Numbered from the stretch's first letter, positions 50,462-59,991 are shown. The stretch is DNA of 64,000 nt from an uncultured Collinsella sp. (GCA_900757595.1 CAAEOL010000023.1:25000-88999), one strand, 5' to 3'. Program-made: numbers and translations. The notes: generated by a model not told the origin, from the letters alone.

Positions 50462-51871
50462 GTGGCAGATAAAAAGTTCTCCCTGTTCGAGGTCATCCTC
50501 TCGGTTATCTGCGTCGTGTTTACCATTGAGGCGGCGGCTCCGGCATCTGCCATGGGTAACGTGCAGTTCTTCTGGTGGATCTTCCTTATCATTACGTTTT
50601 TGCTTCCCTATGGCCTGGTGGTGGCCGAGCTGGGCACGGCGTTCGATTCCGAGGGCGGCCTGTACGACTGGGTACGTCTGGGCTTGGGCGACCGTTGGGG
50701 TGCCCGCTGTTCCTGGTGCTACTGGGTCAACTTTCCGCTGTGGGTGGCAAGTATCGCCTGCATGTTCCCCAGTGTCATTAATGCGGTGTGGGGTATCGAG
50801 TTTTCACTCGGGATCCGAATTACCATCGAGATTGCCTTTGTGTGGGGCGTCACGGTCATGGCAATGCAGCCGGTGGCGGAGGCCGATTGGGTTATGGACG
50901 GCGGCGCCGTCATCAAGGTGCTCATTACCGCCGTGGTGGGAATCGTCGGCATCTGGTTTGCCTGCAATAACGGCTTTGCCAACGATATGTCGTTTAAGAC
51001 CTTCATTCCAGATTTGGGCGACACCAATTCGTTGACGTACCTATCGATCATCCTGTTCAACTTTATGGGCTTCGAAGTGGTCGCGACCTTTGCCAGCACG
51101 ATGAAAAACCCATCGCGCGATATCCCCAAGGCGGTTATCGCTGGTGGCGTTGCCATTGCGGCAATCTACATTATCTGCGGCATCGGCATTGGAGCCGCGG
51201 TTCCCACCGAGCAGCTTTCGCTCGATTCGGGCATTGTGGACGCGGTCGCCGCCATGTTGGGGCGCAGCCATCCGCTGACGATGGTCGTGGGCGTGGCCTT
51301 TTTGGTGACGCTGTTCGCCAACATGATCTGCTGGAGCTTTGGCGTTAACAACGTGGCGAGCTATGCCGCGCGTCATGGCAATATGCCGCGTCCCTTTGCG
51401 CTGGTGTCCAAGAAGACCGGCATGCCCAATGGCTCGGCAATCATTAACGGTTGTTTTGCCAGCCTGGTACTACTGCTTCAGATTCCGCTGGGCGAGGGCT
51501 CCGACGTCTTTTGGGTCTTCTTTTCGATGAACGTCGTCTTCCTGCTCATGAGCTATATCCCGATGTTCCCAGCGTTTTGGCGCCTGCGCAAATATGACGA
51601 TCGCTCGCGCGTGTTCCGCGCGCCCTTCGAGGGCAAGGTGCTTGCGGTGGCACTTGCGATTCCCGTGGTGGAGCTTGTGCTTTCGATTGTCGCTACGATT
51701 GTGCCGCTCAACGGCTCGCCCGCCGAAATGGCAAAGTTGCCCATTCTCATGGGTGTGGTGATCGCCGTGTTGCTGGGCGAGGTTTCGCGCCTCATATCGC
51801 GCCGCGGCCGCAGCGTCGACAATCCCGGCGTTGGTGCAAGGGGGACAGGTTTCTTTGCACCAAAACAGTAG
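50462..51871 (+). CDS. APC-family amino acid/amine permease 2
   Basis: The 469-residue transporter closely resembles the permease at 46809 (GTAFDSEGGLYDWVRLGLGD, FNFMGFEVVATFASTM, LFANMICWSFGVNNVA). The start is GTG at 50462 after GGGGGAGC. It lies downstream of a terminator-like leader rather than in the aguB operon, so it is regulated separately. Substrate unknown; probably an amino acid or polyamine. Confidence 0.87.
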   Translation: MADKKFSLFEVILSVICVVFTIEAAAPASAMGNVQFFWWIFLIITFLLPYGLVVAELGTAFDSEGGLYDWVRLGLGDRWGARCSWCYWVNFPLWVASIACMFPSVINAVWGIEFSLGIRITIEIAFVWGVTVMAMQPVAEADWVMDGGAVIKVLITAVVGIVGIWFACNNGFANDMSFKTFIPDLGDTNSLTYLSIILFNFMGFEVVATFASTMKNPSRDIPKAVIAGGVAIAAIYIICGIGIGAAVPTEQLSLDSGIVDAVAAMLGRSHPLTMVVGVAFLVTLFANMICWSFGVNNVASYAARHGNMPRPFALVSKKTGMPNGSAIINGCFASLVLLLQIPLGEGSDVFWVFFSMNVVFLLMSYIPMFPAFWRLRKYDDRSRVFRAPFEGKVLAVALAIPVVELVLSIVATIVPLNGSPAEMAKLPILMGVVIAVLLGEVSRLISRRGRSVDNPGVGARGTGFFAPKQ

Positions 51872-51906
51872 CGCCGCGAGCTGCGCGGCGCTTACTGCAT
51901 CTTGGA

Positions 51907-52098
51907 TTACTGTTCGCGGTGCTCGGGATCAGAAGCGAGCTTAGGCGCAAAGTAGGGGATGTGGCCCAGGTAAGGGCAACTGTCGTTGCGCTCATCAACG
52001 ATGCAAGGAACGTCATCGTAGGTCATGGTCGAACCGATTCTGGCGATGGCCTTGGCGGCGGGCGCGACAATAATCTTGAGCGGTGCAATCGGCGCCAT
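51907..52098 (-). CDS. Small conserved-looking protein of unknown function
   Basis: This 63-residue protein starts at an ATG with a strong AAAGGAGATGCC site. A short hydrophobic, Ala/Ile-rich N-terminus is followed by DDVPCIVDERNDSCPYLGHI, with two cysteines, a proline-aromatic tail and acidic end. Length, start site and composition all suggest a real gene. It lies between permease 2 and LuxR 2, divergent from the latter by 89 bases. No function is assigned. Confidence 0.65.
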   Translation of the reverse strand: MAPIAPLKIIVAPAAKAIARIGSTMTYDDVPCIVDERNDSCPYLGHIPYFAPKLASDPEHREQ

Positions 52099-52187
52099 GG
52101 CATCTCCTTTCGATCTTGGTATTCGTTCGATGTCTTACCATAACTGTAATGCGGAATCAAGCTGGTTGTGCGCGGAATGAGGGTAGT

Positions 52188-53180
52188 ATGAGCTTCGCAT
52201 TCTTTATCTACACGATTCTTGTCATGGGCGTTGGATTGGTGACGGCATCAACTGCACTCGTAATATGGCTCATGACTCGTCGACGCGATTGTTTGGTGGC
52301 GGCCGCGGGCTTCCTTCTCTATACCTTCGATATGTCGGTGATCTTCTTTGATGAGTACAACCGGCTCAAATATGACTATGTGGTGACGTTTAATGAGCCG
52401 CTTCAACATCCGTTACTGCGCTGCGCGCTGGGCGTGGCGATTCTTGCGTGCGTATGGCTTTGGGTAACGTTTCGCTTACACGATGAGGTGACCGTTAAGC
52501 GCGTTGCCGCATATGTCGTACCGATCGCCATGCTTCAGCTTGCTCTGGTGCCTCGTACTGGCTTTGCGGGCCAGGTTCAGCAATATCTTTTTTGGCTTGC
52601 GCGCGATTTGGGAATGGCATTCTGCTTGGTATATGCTTACGCTCGCTATCGCAAGACGGAGAATAGGGCTGAGCGGCTCGATCTTGAGCGCACTCGGACG
52701 TTCTTTCGCATAGCCTGCGTGCTTACCGTGATGGTGGTTATCGAGGATACCTATATGATCCTATTCTGCACGCCTGACGTTGACAACGTGATGGTGAGCG
52801 CCTTTTTATGGTATCTGGGCGAGCGGAATATCTCAGAGAATTTATTGTTTGTGGCTGTAGCCGTTCAGCTATTTAAACAGTTCAGTCATATCTTACGTGT
52901 GTTCTCGCGTCACCCTCGTGCCGATGAAGAGGTAGCGACAGAGCGCCGTGATGCACGGGAGGACCTTGTCTCACGTGTTGTGATTTTCTCGGACGAGCAT
53001 GGGCTTTCAAAGCGTGAACAGGAAGTGCTTACACTCGTATTGCGTGGACTCGATGTCCAAAATATTGCTAATGAACTTGTGATTAGTCCGGGTACCGTCA
53101 AGGCTCACCTGCATCGCATCTATGTAAAGAGCGGAGTCAAGGCGCGTGACGATTTGGTTGAGACATTCTGGCGCTCATAA
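52188..53180 (+). CDS. Membrane-anchored LuxR-family regulator 2
   Basis: The 330-residue protein has about seven hydrophobic segments, then a LuxR HTH (LSKREQEVLTLVLRGLDVQN, SPGTVKAHLHRIYVK). Sensor motifs DMSVIFFDEYNRLK (about 49-62), VIEDTYM and GERNISENLL match those in the proteins at 44307 and 61008. ATG at 52188 follows GAGGGTAGT. It precedes an amidohydrolase and a MATE exporter on the same strand, its likely targets. Confidence 0.87.
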   Translation: MSFAFFIYTILVMGVGLVTASTALVIWLMTRRRDCLVAAAGFLLYTFDMSVIFFDEYNRLKYDYVVTFNEPLQHPLLRCALGVAILACVWLWVTFRLHDEVTVKRVAAYVVPIAMLQLALVPRTGFAGQVQQYLFWLARDLGMAFCLVYAYARYRKTENRAERLDLERTRTFFRIACVLTVMVVIEDTYMILFCTPDVDNVMVSAFLWYLGERNISENLLFVAVAVQLFKQFSHILRVFSRHPRADEEVATERRDAREDLVSRVVIFSDEHGLSKREQEVLTLVLRGLDVQNIANELVISPGTVKAHLHRIYVKSGVKARDDLVETFWRS

Positions 53181-53487
53181 GGCTGGAGTGGTTCGGCTGA
53201 CAGCATATCGCAGACCACTCGGCGTAATGAAGCGACAATAAACTTTGACAATAAAATACCTGCTCAGACGTGTAAACCTGCTTAACCCGTCCGTTTTCCC
53301 GCTTCCATCTTGGCAGCTTGTGCAGGAGGTGCGTCAATGGGTGTTGACACGGGGCGTAGGGCGCTGGACAGACGCCCGACCGCTCGTAGGCACGTGTCAT
53401 GCAGGGAGCGACAAATGCTCCCTCACCGATTGGGAGTGCCGTATCGTGGCGGTCATCCATTGTCCTATAACGTCTGAGGAGGCTCAT
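53181..53487 (+). promoter_or_regulatory. 307-bp gap before amidohydrolase 1
   Basis: A GAGTGGT ... ACCACTC stem (53188-53219) follows luxR2 but lacks a T-tract. Further on are GTGTTGACAC and several AT-rich blocks suitable for a promoter. No gene is seen. Confidence 0.4.
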
Positions 53488-55116
53488 ATGGACAAAGCGG
53501 ATTTAGTCATCAAAAGTAATGCTGTGTTCACTGGTGACGGGCTGGCCCCGTTCAAGGGTGGCGTTGCCGTCGCGGGTGACAGGATTGTTGCGTGCGGCGA
53601 GGATAAGTACCTCGACGCTTTTATCGGGCCCGATACCGAGGTGCGCGACTATGGCGATCAGCTCGTCATGCCTGGCATCATCGACTCACACACTCACTAT
53701 GCCCAGGGCGCCTTTGTGTCCGATCCCGATTTCGCCGTCAATCTCATCGATTGCACAAGCTTTGAGCAGTGTATGGAACGCGTGCAGGCGTTTGCCGAAG
53801 ACCACCCGAACAACGAGTGGATCGTGGGCTATCAGGTTATCCAGTTCCAGTGGGACGTGCCCGAGATGCCTACGGCGGCAATGATCGATGAGTACATTTC
53901 GGACCGTCCGGTCTTTTTGCAGCAGGTTGACGTGCACACGTTTAGTGCCAACACCTGCGCAATCGAGAAAATCGGCATTACTGCTGAAACGCCAGACCCA
54001 TCAGGCGGCAAGATTCTTAGGGATGAAGCTGGCAACCCCACTGGGGTCTTCTCGAACAACGCGGGATCCCTTTTCTTGGATGAGGTATACAATCCTGCCC
54101 CCGAGGTGGCTAGTGCTTCCTTTGCCAAGACCGCGCATCGTGCCAACGCTCTCGGTATTACGACAGTCGGCATGGTAAACCCCACTTTTGTGAGCATGGA
54201 TAACCCCTATAAATTCCTCGCGGAGCTTAACCGCAAGGGCGAACTTCCGTTGCGCGTGTTCATGTACACAGACCTTTTTGAGAACGAGGCCATGACGCTC
54301 GAGGAGATTCGGGCGAAATACGACTTCCCGGGCACGCAAGTCGAGTGGCATGGCTTTAAGCAGTTCATTGACGGTGTGTGTTCCGATCATACTGCTTGGA
54401 TGCTCGAGCCCTATGCTAATGCTCCCGAGACCTGTGGCGAGCCGGCTGAGGAACCTGAGCGTGTGCGCAAAGCCATCCTTAAAGCGCTTGAGTGGGGTGT
54501 CGACACGCGCATCCATGCCATAGGCGATCGTTCCGTACGCTTTATCCTGGACTGCTTCGAGGAGGGCGAGAAGCGTTACGGTCTTATGGGCTGTCGTCAC
54601 TCCATGGAGCACAACGAGACTGTTCAACCTGAGGATTTGCCGCGCTATGCGGAGCTCGGCGTCTGTCCGGCCATGCAGCCGTGGCATATGCTGCTTGATA
54701 TGGCAGACTTGGCAAAGGACGACGCCGTTGGTCCCGAGCGCGCGGCGCTCTCGTGGCCAATTCATAGCCTGCTCGCGAGCGGTGCCTGCGTGCATCTGGG
54801 CTCCGACTTCCCGGTCGTGGGGCTTGAGCCTATGGAGGAAGTCTATGGAGCGGTCTACCGCATGCTCGAGGATGGATCTAATCCTGAGGGTTGGTTCCCC
54901 GAGGAGCGAATCACTATGGCCGAGGCCCTGCGCGCATACACCTACGGCAGCGCCTACGCTATGCATGCTGAGGACCGCATCGGCACACTCGCCTGCGGCA
55001 AGCAAGCCGACATTTGCGTACTCGACCGCAATCTCTTTACCTGCGAGCCGGCAGAGGTGCTCGAGGCTACCGCGGCCCTTACGATGATCGCCGGCAAGGT
55101 GGTCTTTGAGGCCTAG
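53488..55116 (+). CDS. YtcJ-type amidohydrolase (amidohydrolase 3 family)
   Basis: The 542-residue cytoplasmic metal hydrolase has the HxH motif in GIIDSHTHYAQG (about 66-77), a mid-protein Lys/Cys region (FKQFIDGVCSDHTAWM), His in IHAIGDRSV, His in HSMEHNE and the late Asp in HLGSDFPV. The family removes formyl or acyl groups from N-substituted amides, but the substrate here is unknown. ATG follows GAGGAGGCTCAT. It is followed by a MATE exporter, perhaps to remove the product. A Tat-exported relative lies at 62109. Confidence 0.87.
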   Translation: MDKADLVIKSNAVFTGDGLAPFKGGVAVAGDRIVACGEDKYLDAFIGPDTEVRDYGDQLVMPGIIDSHTHYAQGAFVSDPDFAVNLIDCTSFEQCMERVQAFAEDHPNNEWIVGYQVIQFQWDVPEMPTAAMIDEYISDRPVFLQQVDVHTFSANTCAIEKIGITAETPDPSGGKILRDEAGNPTGVFSNNAGSLFLDEVYNPAPEVASASFAKTAHRANALGITTVGMVNPTFVSMDNPYKFLAELNRKGELPLRVFMYTDLFENEAMTLEEIRAKYDFPGTQVEWHGFKQFIDGVCSDHTAWMLEPYANAPETCGEPAEEPERVRKAILKALEWGVDTRIHAIGDRSVRFILDCFEEGEKRYGLMGCRHSMEHNETVQPEDLPRYAELGVCPAMQPWHMLLDMADLAKDDAVGPERAALSWPIHSLLASGACVHLGSDFPVVGLEPMEEVYGAVYRMLEDGSNPEGWFPEERITMAEALRAYTYGSAYAMHAEDRIGTLACGKQADICVLDRNLFTCEPAEVLEATAALTMIAGKVVFEA

Positions 55117-55203
55117 CGCCATCGTTTGGTTGGGCGGCTTGGCGCCAGTTGTCAGCCGCCTGACATCCATTCAGCACTACTCTCTCAAGGAAAGGGGAGA
55201 ACA

Positions 55204-56580
55204 ATGGCAGAAGAAGTAACCGCTGCCGTGGAGGAGGAGCGCGAGCTCGCCTCCCTACCGATTCCCGGTCTGGTGCGTAAGTACACCATCGTCACCGGCC
55301 AGGGCATGCTCGCCCAGATCATCATGGTGGTCCTCGAGGGCCTCGTGATGGGTTGGGGCCTGGGTGCCCACGGCCTGGCCTGCGTCTCGATCATCATGTC
55401 GGTCGAGTACATCAACCTGGCCTTTGGCAACCTGTTTGGCACCGGCGTGCCCGCCGTGGTGGGCAACCTTTTGGGTGCCGGCGACATTAAGGGCGCAAGC
55501 AAGGCTTTTAGCCAGGGCTTTTGGCTCACCACGATTGTGAGTGTGCTGCTTGCTGTGGTGATGGCCGTGTTTACCGAGCCCATCTGCGCATTCTTTGGCG
55601 CCACGCCCGACATCATGGCCGATACCGTTGCCGGCGTGCGCACCTTCGCCGTGCTGCTGCCGCTCACGGTCATTGGCCAGATGGTCACCGCTGTGATGCG
55701 TGTGGACGAGAAGGTTCAGGTCCAGGCCAACCTCATGACCGTTTCGGCCATCGTTGCCATCTGCTGGCTCGCGCTTTCTACGTTTGTGCTCAAGTTTGGC
55801 GTTATGGGCGCCGGCGTGTACTACGGGCTTTCCATCGGTATCTGGGCCATCGGTATCTTCTGGTTCATCGGGGGCAAAAAGTCCCAGCTCCAGATTAGCC
55901 TGGCCGACCTTAAGCTCGACCTCGCCGTCTGCGGCCAGATCCTCAAGATCGGCTTCCCGTTCTTCCTGGTCCAGGGCGCGACCTTTATCTTTAACACCGT
56001 TGCCAACTCGCTTTTGGGCTCGCTCGGCGGCGACATGGGCTCGCTCTACATCGCAGCCTTTGGCGTGATCAACGGCTACATCCTCTACATCACCATGATG
56101 GTTGCCCAGTGCTTCTCCTATGGCCTGCAGCCCATCGCTGCCTTCAACGCCGGCGCAAAGGCTTGGGCGCGCCTTAAGGAGACGCTCTCTTGCACGCTTA
56201 AGTACCAGGTTGTGACGCTTGCTGCGGTGTCTGCTGTGCTGTGGGTGGCCGCAACGCCGGTCTGCGCCTTTTTTGCTGGTAGCGACCCGGCGCTCGTCGA
56301 GGTTGCCGCCAACGCCACGCGCATCGTTATCCTGGCCGTGGCCCTGGGCTATCTTGCCATGACCATGTCGATATATTTCCAGGCGGTCGAGAAGGTTGGT
56401 GTCGCCACGTTTACCGGCCTGCTTCGCTATGTGATCTGCTCAGTGCCGCTTATGTACCTCCTCGGCAACATGATGGGTGTTGAGGGCGTGTGGATCGCCC
56501 TGGTGGTGGCCGACGCCATTACCGGCATCATCTCCATTGCGCTCGCCGCGCACGAGTCTAAGCGCCTTGCCACGCTCTAG
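55204..56580 (+). CDS. MATE-family efflux transporter
   Basis: The 458-residue protein has the 12-TM MATE pattern with two pseudo-repeats. Motifs are LVMGWGLGAHGLACVSI, VPAVVGNLLGAGD near TM2 and GLQPIAAFNAGAKAW in the second half. It exports cationic compounds or metabolites using an ion gradient. It follows the amidohydrolase by 87 bases and probably shares its transcript. Confidence 0.9.
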   Translation: MAEEVTAAVEEERELASLPIPGLVRKYTIVTGQGMLAQIIMVVLEGLVMGWGLGAHGLACVSIIMSVEYINLAFGNLFGTGVPAVVGNLLGAGDIKGASKAFSQGFWLTTIVSVLLAVVMAVFTEPICAFFGATPDIMADTVAGVRTFAVLLPLTVIGQMVTAVMRVDEKVQVQANLMTVSAIVAICWLALSTFVLKFGVMGAGVYYGLSIGIWAIGIFWFIGGKKSQLQISLADLKLDLAVCGQILKIGFPFFLVQGATFIFNTVANSLLGSLGGDMGSLYIAAFGVINGYILYITMMVAQCFSYGLQPIAAFNAGAKAWARLKETLSCTLKYQVVTLAAVSAVLWVAATPVCAFFAGSDPALVEVAANATRIVILAVALGYLAMTMSIYFQAVEKVGVATFTGLLRYVICSVPLMYLLGNMMGVEGVWIALVVADAITGIISIALAAHESKRLATL

Positions 56581-56631
56581 GCTCGGACATGGCTGGCGTA
56601 CGATAGTCGAACAAGTTAACTCGCCTGCAAG

Positions 56632-56674
56632 CCACCACAATGGGGACAGCCCCCATTGTGGTGGTTATTGTTAT
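56632..56674 (+). terminator. Terminator after the MATE gene
   Basis: A perfect CCACCACAATGGGG stem (56632-56645, inverse 56650-56663 region) is followed by TTATTGTTATTT. Confidence 0.8.
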
Positions 56675-56956
56675 TTAGGGTCCGAGATATCGGTTCTATA
56701 AATAACGCTTCTGAACTGGGCTACTATAAGATTGTGGAAAACACTACTACAAGATTATGGTAATTACCGAGGACCTTTTATTAGATTTCATCCCTTTAGG
56801 GTCTCAGGTTTTTCTGCAAACAAAGGCTGCATGTTGATATCCGCTTGGCCGATAACAGTTGGTCAACATCATCTGTTATCGGCCAAGTCATTTACAACTG
56901 GCTCATCCGCCGTTTGTAAACCAAAGTGGATCCATGCTGTCCCGAGGGGGAGTGCA
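56675..56956. other. Gap between MATE and luxR3 genes
   Basis: It is AT-richer than its surroundings. It holds a perfect 15-bp inverted repeat, CTTGGCCGATAACAG (56844-56858) with 56873-56887, which may end the minus-strand luxR3 transcript. No gene is seen. Confidence 0.5.
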
Positions 56957-57751
56957 CTACGGCTGCAGCAGCGCCATGAGACCCATGCGGTTTTTGACGC
57001 CGAGTTTGCGGTAGATGGCGTTGACGTGCTTTTTGACGGTCGACTCGGAGATATAGAGCTCAACAGCTATCTCGTGGTTGGTCTTGCCGGTGAGCATGAA
57101 CTTGAGGACCTCGGCTTCGCGGGGGAGCAGAGCGGCCTTGATGGCAAGCACGCTGGCGGGGCTTTCATCTGCGCCCTCGGCATACCCGTGTGGGAGCAGC
57201 TGATGCAGGTGCAAGCTCAGGTGCCGGGCAATCTGGCGGAGGATCTCGAGCTCCGAATCGGTAAAGTCGCCGTCTTGCTCGGCGCGGAACAGCGTAATCG
57301 AGCCGAGCGGCGTGGCCTTGTGCGCCAGTGTGGCCGTGCAGCCATAATAAATTCCCAGGGGCTGCATCCATTCCAGGTAGATGGGCGTGCCATTGCGGCG
57401 CTCGACATCCACCAGGTCCAGATCGCGATATACATCGACCACCCGCGTGTCAAAGCTCCAAATGGTGTAGTCATACGTAGCGTAGCGTTCGTAATAATCA
57501 TCAAGCGCCTGTGCGGACATTCCGTATGCGACGGGGCGAACAAATTGCGTTTGTCCGTGAGTCCCCGTCTGGGCGATATCGAACATCGAGACACGGTGCA
57601 CAATCACGTCTGCGATGCGTTTGAGTAGGCCTTCCTGCAGTGCACTGAGCGACCCCTGCTCATGTGTCCACAGTGCGCATTCGTTGAGAGCGGCCCAATC
57701 TTGAGCAAAGAGCTCAACGTTCTGGTTATCTGCGTTGTTCGCATGTGTCAT
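56957..57751 (-). CDS. Soluble LuxR-family regulator 3
   Basis: The 264-residue protein lacks TM segments. Its N-terminal 190 residues resemble a GAF/autoinducer-like sensor (LEWMQPLGIYYGCTATLAHK, LFRAEQDGDFTDSELEILRQ) and the C-terminus is a LuxR HTH (LPREAEVLKFMLTGKTNHEI, SESTVKKHVNAIYRKLGVKN). ATG at 57751 follows AAAGGACTCCCC. It is divergent from aguA2 by 181 bases, so aguA2 is its likely target. Confidence 0.88.
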   Translation of the reverse strand: MTHANNADNQNVELFAQDWAALNECALWTHEQGSLSALQEGLLKRIADVIVHRVSMFDIAQTGTHGQTQFVRPVAYGMSAQALDDYYERYATYDYTIWSFDTRVVDVYRDLDLVDVERRNGTPIYLEWMQPLGIYYGCTATLAHKATPLGSITLFRAEQDGDFTDSELEILRQIARHLSLHLHQLLPHGYAEGADESPASVLAIKAALLPREAEVLKFMLTGKTNHEIAVELYISESTVKKHVNAIYRKLGVKNRMGLMALLQP

Positions 57752-57932
57752 GGGGAGTCCTTTCGTGCCATCTAGCCAGTATGGCATGCGTGCCGGTCCA
57801 CTAGAACTTTAGGTCAGTGAACGGTCGACTTTTGGCTGCCGAATGGGTACCCAAGGCCCATTGAGACGCCGTTGTCGCCGCAGCACAATGGGGGTGTCAT
57901 CAAACAGGTTCGACCCAAAGTGAGGAGCCAAC

Positions 57933-59054
57933 ATGAAGACCATTTACGAGAGCGAATCAACGCCCAAAAAAGACGGTTTCTATATGCCCGGCGAGTACGA
58001 GGAGCAGGAGCGCACCTGGATTCTCTGGCCGCATCGCTCCGACGTGTGGCGCTGCGGTGCCAAGCCCGCTCAGAAGGTCTTTACCGAGATCATTAAAACG
58101 GTCGCACGCTTCCAGCCCATTACGGTGGGCGTCAACGCTGAGGATTTCCCCGCGGTGTGCGAGATCTTTGACGGCGTGGAGAACGTGCGCGTAATCCACA
58201 TGGAGTACAACGACTCCTGGATTCGCGACCCCGGTCCGGCGTTCCTCGTTAATGACAAGGGCGATGTGGCGCTATCGCATTTCCACTTCAACGCGTATGG
58301 CGGCTTCATTGACGGTCTGTACTTCCCCTGGGACAAGGATGCGAGCATCGGCCTACAGGTGGCACAGCTCGAGCAGGTCAACCGTTATCGTCCGGAGGAC
58401 TACATCCTCGAGGGGGGCTCGTTTAACTGCGACGGCCAGGGCACCGTGGTGACCACTGAGATGTGCCTGCTCAACGAGGACCGCAATCCGCAGTACACCA
58501 AGGAGCAGATCGAGGCAAAACTCAGCGAGTACCTGGGCATCGAGAAGGTTATTTGGATCAAGGACGGCATCGACCCGTTTGAGACGAACGGTCATGTGGA
58601 CGACGTTGCGTGCTTTAGCGCGCCTGGCGAGGTTTGCTGCATGTGGACCGACGATCCCAACCACAAGTTCTACAAGGAGTGCCAGGAGGCGTACAAGACG
58701 CTCTCCGAGTCCACGGATGCCAAGGGTCGCAAGCTCAAGATCCACAAGGTGATCATGCCTGCGACTTCGGTATATATGACCGAAGAGGAGGCCAGCACGA
58801 TTGACCCCGTCGAGGGCGTGCTGCCGCGTACCCCCGAGGATGCTTTCGAGCCGAGCTATCTCAATTTCCTGCCCATCAACGGAGCGGTGCTTGTGCCGCA
58901 GTTCGGTGACCCCAACGACGCCCAGGCGCTCAAGGATATCCAGGCTGCTTATCCGGACCGTGAAGTCATCGGTATCATGACTCGCGAGGTTATCTACGGC
59001 GGCGGCAACATCCACTGCATCACCCAGCAGCAGCCCAAGGCGCGCCACAAGTAG
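57933..59054 (+). CDS. aguA: Agmatine deiminase, canonical copy
   Basis: The 373-residue enzyme has near-canonical motifs: SWIRDPGPAF (95-104), ILEGGSFNCDGQGT, LLNEDRNP, NGHVDDVACF and the nucleophile Cys362 in GGGNIHCITQQ. It lacks the insert of the copy at 48616. It hydrolyses agmatine to N-carbamoylputrescine and ammonia. A CAGTGAACGGT site lies about 110 bases upstream. ATG follows GTGAGGAGCCAAC. It stands alone with its own terminator. Confidence 0.93.
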   Translation: MKTIYESESTPKKDGFYMPGEYEEQERTWILWPHRSDVWRCGAKPAQKVFTEIIKTVARFQPITVGVNAEDFPAVCEIFDGVENVRVIHMEYNDSWIRDPGPAFLVNDKGDVALSHFHFNAYGGFIDGLYFPWDKDASIGLQVAQLEQVNRYRPEDYILEGGSFNCDGQGTVVTTEMCLLNEDRNPQYTKEQIEAKLSEYLGIEKVIWIKDGIDPFETNGHVDDVACFSAPGEVCCMWTDDPNHKFYKECQEAYKTLSESTDAKGRKLKIHKVIMPATSVYMTEEEASTIDPVEGVLPRTPEDAFEPSYLNFLPINGAVLVPQFGDPNDAQALKDIQAAYPDREVIGIMTREVIYGGGNIHCITQQQPKARHK

Positions 59055-59095
59055 TAGCTCCTTGGTAAACAGGGTTTGATTATCCGTAAATAAAA

Positions 59096-59128
59096 GTCCG
59101 CCGGCTTCAATGGCCGGCGGGCTTTTTT
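59096..59128 (+). terminator. Terminator of aguA2
   Basis: A CCGCCGGC / GCCGGCGG stem is followed by GCTTTTTTG. Confidence 0.85.
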
Positions 59129-59216
59129 GTGTGGCGGTTTCAGCTGAACGGCGGGCCGTGTGGCTTGGGTGTGCGGGCTCACAATCTGGGGAAACCAAAC
59201 AGATTGGGGGGCTTGT

Positions 59217-59387
59217 ATGATCGACTCGAAGGGAAACGTGCGACCCGAGGGCATGTTTAACAGGGCACACCTGGCCCCCGAAGCCCCGCGCGCATACGAT
59301 ACGCTACTCGAGTGCGTGCTCAACGGGCAGAAGGGCTGCGAGGTTTCGGCGCGTGCGGGTATGGATACGATCAAGGCGCTCGTATAG
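59217..59387 (+). CDS. Short hypothetical protein
   Basis: A 56-residue frame (RPEGMFNRAHLAPEAPRAYD ... GQKGCEVSARAGMDTIKALV) follows GGGGGGCTTGT. It has a coding-like look, but the family is not recognised; it may be the broken end of a larger protein. It precedes a kinase pseudogene. Confidence 0.4.
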   Translation: MIDSKGNVRPEGMFNRAHLAPEAPRAYDTLLECVLNGQKGCEVSARAGMDTIKALV

Positions 59388-59404
59388 CTTTACGCTTTCG
59401 GATG

Positions 59405-59956
59405 TGACACATAGGACTGCATGCGCCGCTCCCGGCTATATTGCCTCCGAGTGCTTTAGCTCATGGAGATAGCCGGCATCAGCGATTTCGAGAGCTTGGC
59501 GGCGTCCACGAATGCCCCGGTGTTTACACCTCAGACGGACGACTTTGGACTCGCGGTCCATATCTTCAAGATGCTCAATCGCGGAATTCATCCGTACAGT
59601 TCTGGCGAGCTGGACCTAGAATTTTTGACCTAGACGACGATATTCCGGCTCTTCCGCTCAATAGCTGCGTGTGCAATGGGCGCAGCTCCATTGTGGGGAC
59701 GCTGATCGGATATGTTGTCCCTAGTTACGCTCTTGCGATCAATGACTTTGGCAACCTTATGGGCGAGGCTTTCCGCCGGTCGCTCTTTGGCAAAGCGCAT
59801 GAGCGCCTTGATGCGCGCACATGGGCGCGCCTGCTCGCTCTGTATCTGTCTGAGACGGTTGAGTGTCCGCGCGGTCATCTATATCACGCTTCGCAGGATG
59901 AATGTCCCTATTGTCGAGGAGAGCGCACCCTGTTAGCTCTCTTGGCTGATTGCTGA
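59405..59956 (+). pseudogene. Decayed Ser/Thr protein kinase fragment
   Basis: Three frames in succession carry kinase-like pieces. About 59408-59470 reads APGYIASECFS, like a P-G-Y-I-A-P-E activation segment. 59463-59632 reads FTPQTDDFGLAVHIFKMLNR and GIHPYSSGE. Then 59617-59956 ends with RLDARTWARLLALYL and CPRGHLYHASQDECPYC, as in kinases with a C-terminal zinc-ribbon-like tail. The N-terminal lobe is missing. At least two frameshifts separate the parts. Confidence 0.55.
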
Positions 59957-59991
59957 CTGTCTTGGAGAAAGCCCGTGAGGCGGCACACAGG

